26,808 nt of DNA from CAYQMF01 sp964418595 (GTDB lineage: Bacteria > Planctomycetota > UBA1135 > UBA2386). The notes below the pieces were generated by a model, which was not told the origin of the DNA, searched no databases, and worked only from the letters and a program-made list of their open reading frames with translations. Every line of letters begins with the position of its first letter. The first letter of the stretch is position 1. A program made the translations under genes and the position numbers. The stretch lies in assembly GCA_964418595.1 (NCBI GenBank), contig CAYQMF010000092.1, positions 1 to 26,808 on the forward strand. Reading direction: 5' to 3'. Below, piece after piece: positions 14,671-21,678 of the stretch.

Positions 14671-17445
14671 ATGACCCAGCTATCGACCCCGCCCGACACC
14701 GGCAAGCGCACGCGGCTCACCGTCAACCTCGACGGGCGCGACGTCGAGTTCACCGAAGGCGAGACCATCTACGCGATCTCGCGCCGGCACGCGGCCCAGG
14801 TGCCGACCCTCTGCTACGACGATCGCCTCGAGGCCTTCGGCGCCTGCCGTCTCTGCGTCGTGGAGGTCGAGGGGATCCGCAACCCGGTGGCGTCGTGCAC
14901 GACGAAGGCGACGGCCGGGATGGTGATCAAGACCCGCACGGAGCAGATCGAGACGCACCGCAAGACCCTGCTCGAGATGGTCGTGTCGGAGAACCCCAAG
15001 GGCGTGCACATCGACCCGCTGCGCGGGCACTCGAGCCAGGAGCTGGGCGACCTCGTGGCCCGCTACCGGATCAAGGGTGACCGGTTCCAGGGCAAGCAGT
15101 CGGGTCACAGCAAGAAGGACGATTCCAACCCCTTCATCCTGCGCGACTACGACCACTGCATCTCCTGCTACCGCTGCGTGCGGGTGTGCGCGGAGCAGGA
15201 GGGCGACTACGCGATCAGCGTCGCCAACCGCGGCTTCCACACCCAGATCACCACCGAGTTCGACAACCTGCTGAAGGACAGCGCCTGCACCTTCTGCGGG
15301 CAGTGCATCCAGACCTGCCCCACCGGCGCGCTCGCCGACAAGAAGGCGATCCGGCACGAGAAGGCGCCCGGCAAGCTCGGAAAGACCCGCACCGTCTGCC
15401 CGTACTGCGGGGTCGGCTGCTCGGTCGACATGCTCACCAAGGGTGACAAGATCGTCGGCATCCAGCCGGCGATGGACGGGCCGGCCAACGAGGGAGCGCT
15501 CTGCATCAAGGGGCAGTTCGCCTTCGACTTCATCCAGCACGCCGAGCGCCTGAAGACCCCGCTCGTGCGCAACGCGCAGGGCGTGCTCGAGCCAGCGAGC
15601 TGGGACGTCGCCCTCGACCGCGCCGCGGCCGGCTTCAGCAAGGCCGCCAAGGAGCACGGGCCCAAGGCGGTGTTCGCGATCGCGTCGGGGCGCGCGCCCA
15701 GCGAAGCCAGCTACGCGGTGCAGAAGTGGATCCGCGCCGGCTACGGCACGAACTCCGTCGACAACTGTTCGCGGCATTGACACTCGCCCACGGTCGCCGG
15801 TCTGGTGACCAGGATCGGGCGCGGGGCGATGTCGAACCCGCTGGCCGACATGGAGAAGCCGAACGTGATCTTCGCGATCGGCACCAACATGACCGAGTGC
15901 CACCCGGTGGCCGCGACGCGCCTCAAGAAGGCCATCAAGCGCGGCGCGAAGATGATCGTCGCCGACCCGCGCCGCATCGGGCTCGCCGACATGGCAGACC
16001 TGTACCTGCCGCTGCGCGTCGGCACCGACGTGGCGCTGCTGCTCGGCATGGCGCATGTGATCGCGCGCGACGGGTTGATGGACCGCGAGTTCGTCGCCGC
16101 GCGCACCACGGAGGTCGAGGCCTTCGTCGCGCACGCGCAGAAGTTCACGCCGCAGTGGGCGAGCGGGATCACCGGCGTCCCGGCGGCGGACATCGAGACC
16201 GCGGCGCGCTGGTACGCGCAGGGTGCGCCTTCGGCGATCTACTACACGCTCGGCATCACGGAGCACGTGTGCGGCGTCGACAACGTGCAGAGCCTGTGCA
16301 ACCTGGCGCTGATGACCGGCAACCTCGGGCGCGAGGGCGCGGGCATCAACCCGATGCGCGGCCAGAACAACATCCAGGGCTCGGGCGACGCGGGCGGGAT
16401 CCCCGCCAACTACCCCGGCTACCAACCGGTGACGGATCCGGCGAACCAGGCGAAGTTCGAGAAGCTGTACGGCAAGAAGGTCGAGCTGCAGCGCGGCTGG
16501 ACCAAGGTCGACGCATTCGAGAAGGCCGGCAAGGAGGTCTTCGCGATGCTGATCGACGGCGAGAACAGCGTCGTCTCCGATCCCGACCGTGCCCACAGCG
16601 AGCACGCGATCAAGGCGCTCGACCACTTCGTCGTGCTCGATCTGTTCCGCACGGAGACCGCGGAGCTCGCGCACGTGGTGCTGCCCGCGACGGCGTGGGG
16701 CGAGACCGACGGCACGCAGGTGAACACGGAGCGCCGCGTGCAACGCCTGCGCAAGGCGGTGCCTGCGCAAGGCGAGGCGATGCCCGACTGGTGGATCATC
16801 GCGCAGATCGCGAAGCGCTCCGGGATCCCCGGTTTCGACTGGGAGTCGGCGCAGGACGTGTTCGACGAGCTGTGCTCGCTGTCGCCGATCTACGCCGGCC
16901 TCGACTGGCAGCGCGTGAGCGAGGGCGAAGCGGTGCACTGGCCGGTGCCGAGCAAGGACCACCCGGGCACGCCGGTGCTACACATCGGCGAGTTCAAGAA
17001 CGGCAAGGGCATCTTCTCGATCGTCGACTACCGACCGCCGGCCGAGGTCGTCAGCGCAGAGTACCCGGTGTGGCTCACCACCGGCCGCCGCCTGCAGGCC
17101 TACCACACGCGCACGCAGACCGGCCGCACGGAGGGCATCGAGTACCTGCTCAGCGAGGAGAGCCTCGAGGTACACCCCGACGACGTGCGGGCCTTCGGAC
17201 TCACCGAGGGCGGCTTCGTCGAGATGGCGAGCCCGCGCGGCAGCGTGCGCCTGCGCGTGCGCGCGAGCGACCGCAGCCCGCGCGGGACGGTGTTCTGTTC
17301 GTTCTCGTTCAACGAGGTGCCGGTCAACTTCCTCACCGGCGGCGGCTACGACCCGGTGACCCGCACCGGCGAGCTGAAGGTGTGCCCGGTGCGGCTGACG
17401 CCGCTGCGCGCGGAGGACGTGCGTCGGGCTGCGGCAGCCCGCTGA
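14671..17445 (+). CDS. fdhA: Selenocysteine-containing formate dehydrogenase, catalytic subunit (TGA at 15778-15780 read as Sec)
   Basis: This 924-residue molybdenum/tungsten bis-MGD formate dehydrogenase should oxidise formate to CO2 in the cytoplasm; no Tat signal is present. The N-terminal NuoG-like [2Fe-2S] domain has C48, C59, C62 and C76. Two ferredoxin-type [4Fe-4S] sites follow: C163, C166, C169, C173 and C206, C209, C212, C216. The catalytic domain's own [4Fe-4S] ligands are C243, C246, C250 and C278. At residue 370 an in-frame TGA sits in NCSRH-U-HSPTVAGL, the exact place of the active-site Sec/Cys in formate dehydrogenases, and the frame continues unbroken to 17445. A SECIS-like hairpin starts just after the TGA. 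The usual NuoG His/Cys [4Fe-4S] motif after the [2Fe-2S] domain is absent. No beta/gamma (FdsB/FdsG-like) subunits, FdhD or selA/B/C/D genes lie in the window. Confidence 0.93.
15781..15821 (+). promoter_or_regulatory. SECIS element (selenocysteine insertion hairpin)
   Basis: Immediately after the UGA, a lower stem CGCCC (15785-15789) pairs with GGGCG (15817-15821), and an upper stem GGTCGCC (15792-15798) pairs with GGTGACC (15804-15810, one G-U). The apical loop is GGTCT (15799-15803). Bacterial SECIS hairpins place a GU-containing loop at this distance, and the loop region (GGTCTG) matches my recollection of the E. coli fdhF element. It should recruit SelB with Sec-tRNA. Confidence 0.8.
17425..17441. 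terminator. Possible hairpin between convergent genes
   Basis: CGGGCTG, CGG loop, CAGCCCG form a perfect 7-bp stem at the end of the formate dehydrogenase coding sequence, just before its stop and 8 bases before the convergent MATE stop. There is no U-tract, so intrinsic termination is doubtful. Confidence 0.3.
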
Positions 17446-17448
17446 GCA

Positions 17449-18849
17449 TCACTCCTCGCGCAGACGCCCGCGCTCGCGGCGAAAGCCGCGCCACACCATC
17501 CAGGTGAGCGCGAGCGCCACGGAGCACAGGCCGACGCACAGCCCCCACCACAGACCAGGTGGGCCGAGACCGAGGGGGAAGCCCAGGGCGTAGCCGATCG
17601 GCAGCCCCACCAGCCAGAAGCCGACGAGGTTCACGACCATCGGCGTGCGCGTGTCGCCGAGACCGCGCAGGCAACCGATCGCCACGACCTGCACGCCGTC
17701 ACCGACCTGGAACACCGCCGCGACCGGCAACAGGATCGTGGCCCACGCGACGACGGCGGGCACGTCGGAAAGGAGCCGCGCGAGGTGCCCCGGCACGGTG
17801 AGGAACACCGCCATGAACACCGCCATGATCGCGACCGCGCTGCCGAGCGAGACGCGCGCGACGCGACGCGCCGCGTCCATGTCCTGCCGGCCGATCGCCC
17901 ACCCGACGCGCACCGACACCGCCATGCTGAGCCCGAGCGGGACCATGAAGCTCATCGCCACGAACTGCAGCGCGGTCTGATGCCCGCCGAGCTCCGCTTC
18001 GCCGAACCAGCCGATGAACAACGCGGTCAGCGCGAAGATGCCCATCTCCAGCGAGAACTGCACGCCGATCGGCAGGCCGAGACGCAGGAGTCGCCGCAGG
18101 GGCGCCGCCGCGAACACCTGCGCGCGCACGGCGGCGTCGCGCAGACGGGTCACGTGCGCGCGGAGGTCGGGCCACGTCAGCGCGACGAGGCCGATGCACA
18201 TGAGCCAGCGGCAGACCACCGTCGCCCACGCGGCACCGGCGACGCCGAGTTCGGGCATGCCGGCGCGGCCGAAGACCAGCGCCAGGTCGAGACCGAGATT
18301 GACGACGTTGGCGACCGCGATCACCACGACCTGCGCGCGCAGGCGCGCGTGCGCCGCGGTGTAGCTGCGCACGACCTGGAACCACAGGAAGGGCAGCACC
18401 CCCCACGCGTTGATGCGCGCGTAGGTGCCGGCCGGCGGGATGAGGCCTTCCCCCTGGCCGAGCCAGGTGAGCCACGTGTCCGTAGGCAGGAGCAGGAGCA
18501 CCGTCGGCACGGTGAGCAGCGTGGCGAGCCACAGACCGCGCAGCAGCGTGCGCGTGACGGAGGCTTCGTCGCCGGCGCCCACCGCCTGCGAGAGCAGCGG
18601 GTCCACGGCGACGAGCACGCCCATGCAGAAGACGAGCGCCCCCCACACGATCACGTGCCCGAGCGACATCGCCGCCAGCGCGTCGGCGCGGTAGTGGCCG
18701 AGGACCGCGACGTCGACGAACCCCATCGCGTTCATGCCGAGCTGCACGGCGATGATCGGCGCGGCGAGACGCAGCAGGGCGCGCAGCTCGCCGCGCGCGG
18801 TCGAGGCGGGGCGCTGCGCGACCGTGCGCTTCTCGTCGAGGGTGAGCAA
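17449..18849 (-). CDS. MATE-family multidrug/metabolite exporter
   Basis: This 466-residue inner-membrane protein has about 12 hydrophobic segments in two homologous halves. The first half opens with LLRLAAPIIAVQLGMNAMGFVDVAVLGHY and the second with LLRLGLPIGVQFSLEMGIFALTALFIGWFG, the repeat expected of MATE proteins. These couple export of organic cations or other compounds to a Na+ or H+ gradient. Substrate is not predictable. The only usable start is TTG at 18849: a stop lies in frame at 18861-18859, and the next Met is inside the first helix. A nearby ATG (18859) is in another frame. The gene ends 3 bases from the convergent formate dehydrogenase stop. Confidence 0.92.
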   Translation of the reverse strand: MLTLDEKRTVAQRPASTARGELRALLRLAAPIIAVQLGMNAMGFVDVAVLGHYRADALAAMSLGHVIVWGALVFCMGVLVAVDPLLSQAVGAGDEASVTRTLLRGLWLATLLTVPTVLLLLPTDTWLTWLGQGEGLIPPAGTYARINAWGVLPFLWFQVVRSYTAAHARLRAQVVVIAVANVVNLGLDLALVFGRAGMPELGVAGAAWATVVCRWLMCIGLVALTWPDLRAHVTRLRDAAVRAQVFAAAPLRRLLRLGLPIGVQFSLEMGIFALTALFIGWFGEAELGGHQTALQFVAMSFMVPLGLSMAVSVRVGWAIGRQDMDAARRVARVSLGSAVAIMAVFMAVFLTVPGHLARLLSDVPAVVAWATILLPVAAVFQVGDGVQVVAIGCLRGLGDTRTPMVVNLVGFWLVGLPIGYALGFPLGLGPPGLWWGLCVGLCSVALALTWMVWRGFRRERGRLREE

Positions 18850-18916
18850 GGCGCGGCATCATGTGGCGACGGCGCGCGCCACGCGCACACGTTCTCACGA
18901 CTCGTTCGGCCCGTCG

Positions 18917-19690
18917 TCAGGGCCCGATCGCGACGCGCCAGCCGCGCGTGACCGCCGTGCAAAGGAACATGTCGACTCCCTGGATCGCGACGAGACCCTG
19001 GATCCCGAGCGGGATGGGGATCGAGCCGGAGCGCGGCAGCATCACGACGGGGCCGCGCGGGTCGAGCGCGATGCCAGGCATGCCGGGGCGGCAGAACAGG
19101 TCGGACGTGATCGGGATGACCTGACCCGGTGGGAGGGCCATCCCGAGCAGCACGAACCTCGTTCCGTTGCCTGCCAGGCCGAAATCCAGGCGGCCCCCGG
19201 CGACCGCCGACCCACCGAGCAGCACCTGAGCGATGCCGGTGTCGCCACTGCCCGGCACGTCATCGACCTGACCCCGCGCCTCGCCGTTGGGGTAGAGCAC
19301 CGACGTCATCTCCACGTAGGCGAGGCCGTCGCGCACGGTCTGGAGCTGTGCGGGAGTGAGGACGCCCGTCGCCGTGCAGGTCCCGTACTGGGTGCCGGTG
19401 ACGACGAAGGGCAGGATGAGTGCGCCGCCCACCTGGCCACGGCGAGCGGGTCCGTACAGCGCCGCCGAGGTGATCGGCGACGACCAGGACCAGATGGTCG
19501 CGTCGACCGAGACGGCCCCCGTCGTGAGATCCACGTTCACGACTCCGTTCACGCCCGCGGCGGTCTGCTGGGCGGGCACGAGTTCGGAGCCGGTGGCCTT
19601 CACCCAGTAGGACACCACCTGCGCCGGAGTCGACGCCGGCAGGAGCAGGACGAGGACGAGCGAACCGAGAGACGCGCGGATGGAAGACAC
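18917..19690 (-). CDS. Secreted CHRD-domain protein
   Basis: This 257-residue protein has an N-terminal signal peptide (about 1-22, cleavage near STPA/QVV). A CHRD-type domain follows (about 25-135), recognisable by LTPAQLQTVRDGLAYVEM and, further on, YPNGEARGQV. The C-terminal half (about 145-257) is a beta-rich tail with a GSIPIPLGIQGLVAIQG segment, of a kind I associate with secreted planctomycete proteins. CHRD domains occur in chordin and in many bacterial secreted proteins; their function there is unknown. The start is GTG at 19690, preceded at 6 bases by a full AAGGAG (19702-19697), one of the few strong ribosome-binding sites in the window; the reading frame open upstream of it is not coding-like. 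Confidence 0.8.
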   Translation of the reverse strand: MSSIRASLGSLVLVLLLPASTPAQVVSYWVKATGSELVPAQQTAAGVNGVVNVDLTTGAVSVDATIWSWSSPITSAALYGPARRGQVGGALILPFVVTGTQYGTCTATGVLTPAQLQTVRDGLAYVEMTSVLYPNGEARGQVDDVPGSGDTGIAQVLLGGSAVAGGRLDFGLAGNGTRFVLLGMALPPGQVIPITSDLFCRPGMPGIALDPRGPVVMLPRSGSIPIPLGIQGLVAIQGVDMFLCTAVTRGWRVAIGP

Positions 19691-19696
19691 GATGGA

Positions 19697-19702
19697 CTCC
19701 TT
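19697..19702 (-). promoter_or_regulatory. Ribosome-binding site AAGGAG of the CHRD gene
   Basis: AAGGAG lies 6 bases before the GTG at 19690. It decides the start, because the same frame extends about 400 bases further upstream. Confidence 0.7.
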
Positions 19703-19918
19703 GGGTTGGCGACCCCGTGGGGGCAGGATCGGGTCGGACGCGATAGCTCGCGGAGGCGCACCGGTAACGGACCATGTCGCACGGCCACGGGGCATCGAGC
19801 GGCCCGCGCGAGCCATTGCGAGGTGCGGATTCCACAAGTCGTGTCCGACACGTCGCATCGAGCCTGCGCCTGTACCGACGGGCCGCGTGCGAGCACGGAG
19901 TCGACGAAGCCGACCTCG

Positions 19919-20139
19919 ATGCGAAGCGAGCGCTTCGCCGACAGGCGAGGCGGACTCGTCCTGGTCCCAGGGACTCTCGTCCTCGCCGGAGCAACCCTGC
20001 TGGACTCGAACGGTGAGGGAGCCTTCCCCGCGTTCCATCCATCCCGCTGTTGTCCGGATCGATCTACGCCCAGGCGGTGACCGTCCCGCCGTCACTGACG
20101 TCGCTGTCGATCACGACGTTGCAACGCTTCAAGTTCTGA
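19919..20139 (+). pseudogene. Decayed C-terminal fragment of a secreted protein
   Basis: One plus-strand frame reads GGLVLVPGTLVLAGATLLDS then NGEGAFPAF up to about 20034. A one-base shift near 20035 (a missing C) then continues as PSIPLLSGSIYAQAVTVPPS and ends ITTLQRFKF with TGA at 20137-20139. Joined, these read like the tail domain common in secreted planctomycete proteins (D-x-NG, then IP and a YAQA strand), a relative of the tail of the neighbouring CHRD protein. No intact upstream part or start was found between 19691 and 19918, where I see no gene. It is probably a gene remnant; a sequencing error would fix only the frameshift, not the missing front. Confidence 0.42.
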
Positions 20140-20161
20140 TTCGGTTCTGCCTCGTCCCCGC

Positions 20162-20866
20162 CTAGCGGAAGAACTCGCAGCTCACCTCGACCGCCAGCTC
20201 CAGCTCCTTGGTCGTCGCCGTGAACGGGTGGTCGGCGCCGAAGGAGTGGCCGGTCTTCTCGAGCATGATCAGGCGCCCGGTCTCCTTGGGCAGCCAGTGG
20301 TAGAGCAGCTCTGCCTCCGCGATCGGAGCGACATGGTCTTCCTCACCGTGGATCAAGAGCACCGGGACGTCGAGCGCGCGCACCGCGCGCTCCATGTGGA
20401 AGCGATGCGGCGCGGCAGCCAGCTCCGGATGCGCGTTGGGCGGTGAACCCCGTTGCAGCGTGCTCAGTGCGGCGAGGCCGACCACCCCCTGGACGCTGCC
20501 GCGCGCGGCGGCGAGCAGCGCGAGCGCCGCGCCCTTGGCGTGGCCGACGATGCCTATCGCGCCGCGCGCGCTGTGCGGGGCGTCCGGGGTCTGGCCCAGG
20601 CTCCACGCCTGGGCGAGGATCTCGACCTGCTCGAGTTCCGCGAGCAGCGAGTACGGCTCAGGCGGCACCGGGACCCACACCGGCCGCACCTCCGCAAGGC
20701 GCCTGGCGAAGTACGGATAGAACGCCCAGTCCGCGTCGAGGCCATAGCCCCGCAGCAGCACGACGGGCGCGACCTCACGGCTCGCGCCGCCGGCCGGCGG
20801 CTCGTAGCAGTCGAGTGCGACCTCGCGGTCCTGCAGGCGCCAACACTTTCTCCGGAGCGGTTCCAT
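20162..20866 (-). CDS. Alpha/beta-hydrolase-fold protein with Ser-to-Ala at the nucleophile
   Basis: This 234-residue cytoplasmic protein has the alpha/beta-hydrolase plan: VVLLRGYGLDADW (oxyanion strand, about 36-48), a nucleophile elbow at 105-112, VLLIHGEEDHVAP with D177, and KTGHSFGADHPF with H207. The elbow reads GIVGHAKG, so the usual catalytic Ser is A110 (codon GCC at 20539-20537). Asp and His are kept. It therefore looks like a hydrolase relative that has lost normal Ser chemistry. The start at 20866 is set by GAGGAG (20876-20871) 4 bases upstream; the frame extends further but over the divergent rnc promoter. It is divergent from rnc. Function unknown. Confidence 0.8.
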   Translation of the reverse strand: MEPLRRKCWRLQDREVALDCYEPPAGGASREVAPVVLLRGYGLDADWAFYPYFARRLAEVRPVWVPVPPEPYSLLAELEQVEILAQAWSLGQTPDAPHSARGAIGIVGHAKGAALALLAAARGSVQGVVGLAALSTLQRGSPPNAHPELAAAPHRFHMERAVRALDVPVLLIHGEEDHVAPIAEAELLYHWLPKETGRLIMLEKTGHSFGADHPFTATTKELELAVEVSCEFFR

Positions 20867-20870
20867 CGAT

Positions 20871-20876
20871 CTCCTC
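20871..20876 (-). promoter_or_regulatory. Ribosome-binding site GAGGAG of the hydrolase-like gene
   Basis: GAGGAG lies 4 bases before the ATG at 20866. This supports the short form over an upstream start near 21022, which would run into rnc. Confidence 0.6.
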
Positions 20877-20883
20877 GGGCGGG

Positions 20884-20889
20884 ATGCTA
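20884..20889 (-). promoter_or_regulatory. -10-like element of the hydrolase-like gene
   Basis: The minus strand reads GGTAGCATC, with TAGCAT matching TATAAT at 4 of 6 positions. It overlaps the plus-strand element for rnc by two bases. The same GTAGCATC is found before the foldase gene. Confidence 0.3.
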
Positions 20890-20894
20890 CCCTC
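20886..20894 (+). promoter_or_regulatory. Extended -10 element before rnc
   Basis: TGCTACCCTC resembles the TGCTACACTC before the formate dehydrogenase gene. It ends 22 bases before the rnc ATG at 20917. No -35 hexamer is evident. Confidence 0.33.
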
Positions 20895-20916
20895 GGGCCT
20901 TCGAAGCGACAATCGC

Positions 20917-21678
20917 ATGAGACCCGGTGACGCAGACGACGCGCGCCTGACCGAGGCGCGCCTGAGCGAACTGCGTGCCGTGGCCGAGCGCGTGGGGCAC
21001 CGCTTCGAAGACCTCGGGCCACTGCAGCGCGCCCTGTGCCACGCCTCCACCGGCAACGACCGGCACAAGCCCGAGAACTACGAGCGCCTCGAGTTCCTGG
21101 GGGACGCCATCCTCACCTTCCTGGTCGGGGAGGAGCTGTTCCGCCACACACCGGAGGTCCCGGTCGGCGAGCTGACGGAGCTGCGCGCCCGCCTCGTGGC
21201 GCGCGAGCCGCTGGCCCGCATCGCGGATGCGCTGGGCCTGAGCGCCGCGCTCGAGGGTGGCCGCGGGCTCCGCGCCCAGGATCGCGCGTCGCGGCGCATC
21301 CAGGCCGATCTCGTCGAGGCCGTGCTCGCCGCCATCTATCTCGACGGCGGCATCGATGCGGCGCGGCGGTTCGTGACCACGTGGATCCTGCCGGGTCTGG
21401 CCGAAGCCCAGCGCCTGCCGACCCCGACGCGGGACGCCAAGAGCCGGATCTCGCACCTGGCGCAGACCCTGGGCCTCGGTCAGCCGACCTACGAGATCGT
21501 GGCGGAGACCGGGCCGCCACACGCGCCGGAGTTCGAGGTGGCGTGCCGCGTGGGCGGGCGCGAGCTCGGACGGGGCATCGGGCGCACGCGGCAGGCGGCC
21601 GAGAAGCTCGCCGCGTCGGCGGCGCTCGAGGTGTTACGAGCCGAGAACGAGAGCGACCGAGGAGCCACCGGCCCTTGA
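20917..21678 (+). CDS. rnc: Ribonuclease III
   Basis: This 253-residue endonuclease cleaves double-stranded RNA in rRNA and mRNA maturation. The catalytic domain carries the family signature ERLEFLGDA (56-64), with E56 and D63, and DLVEAVLAAIYLDGG with D131 and E134, so all four metal-binding acids are present. A double-stranded RNA-binding domain fills about 173-242 (DAKSRISHLAQ through QAAEKLAASAALEVL). Length is slightly above the E. coli enzyme. The start at 20917 is chosen because the -10 element and the divergent gene lie just upstream and the extension is not coding-like. Its stop TGA overlaps the TTG start of mfd, so the two are likely co-translated. Confidence 0.95.
   Translation: MRPGDADDARLTEARLSELRAVAERVGHRFEDLGPLQRALCHASTGNDRHKPENYERLEFLGDAILTFLVGEELFRHTPEVPVGELTELRARLVAREPLARIADALGLSAALEGGRGLRAQDRASRRIQADLVEAVLAAIYLDGGIDAARRFVTTWILPGLAEAQRLPTPTRDAKSRISHLAQTLGLGQPTYEIVAETGPPHAPEFEVACRVGGRELGRGIGRTRQAAEKLAASAALEVLRAENESDRGATGP

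Noticed and set aside
14680..16962. Very long open frame (760 codons) on the strand opposite the formate dehydrogenase gene
   Set aside because: It mirrors the codon periodicity of a high-GC gene and its translation is low-complexity Arg/Val/His-rich with no recognisable domain; the plus-strand protein has full motif support.
17425..17441. Strong intrinsic terminator between the convergent formate dehydrogenase and MATE genes
   Set aside because: The stem is perfect but inside coding sequence and lacks a U-tract on either strand, so it is listed only as a possible hairpin.
15805..17445. A separate gene starting at 15805 for the second half of formate dehydrogenase
   Set aside because: It would start inside the catalytic domain, and the frame is continuous with the upstream part through a TGA at the known Sec position followed by a SECIS hairpin.
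19691..20095. Upstream extension of the CHRD frame to 20095
   Set aside because: A signal peptide and a strong AAGGAG site place the start at 19690; the extension lacks protein-like composition.
20443..20916. Upstream extension of the RNase III frame
   Set aside because: It covers the divergent hydrolase-like gene and the promoter region and encodes low-complexity Arg/Pro/Ala sequence.
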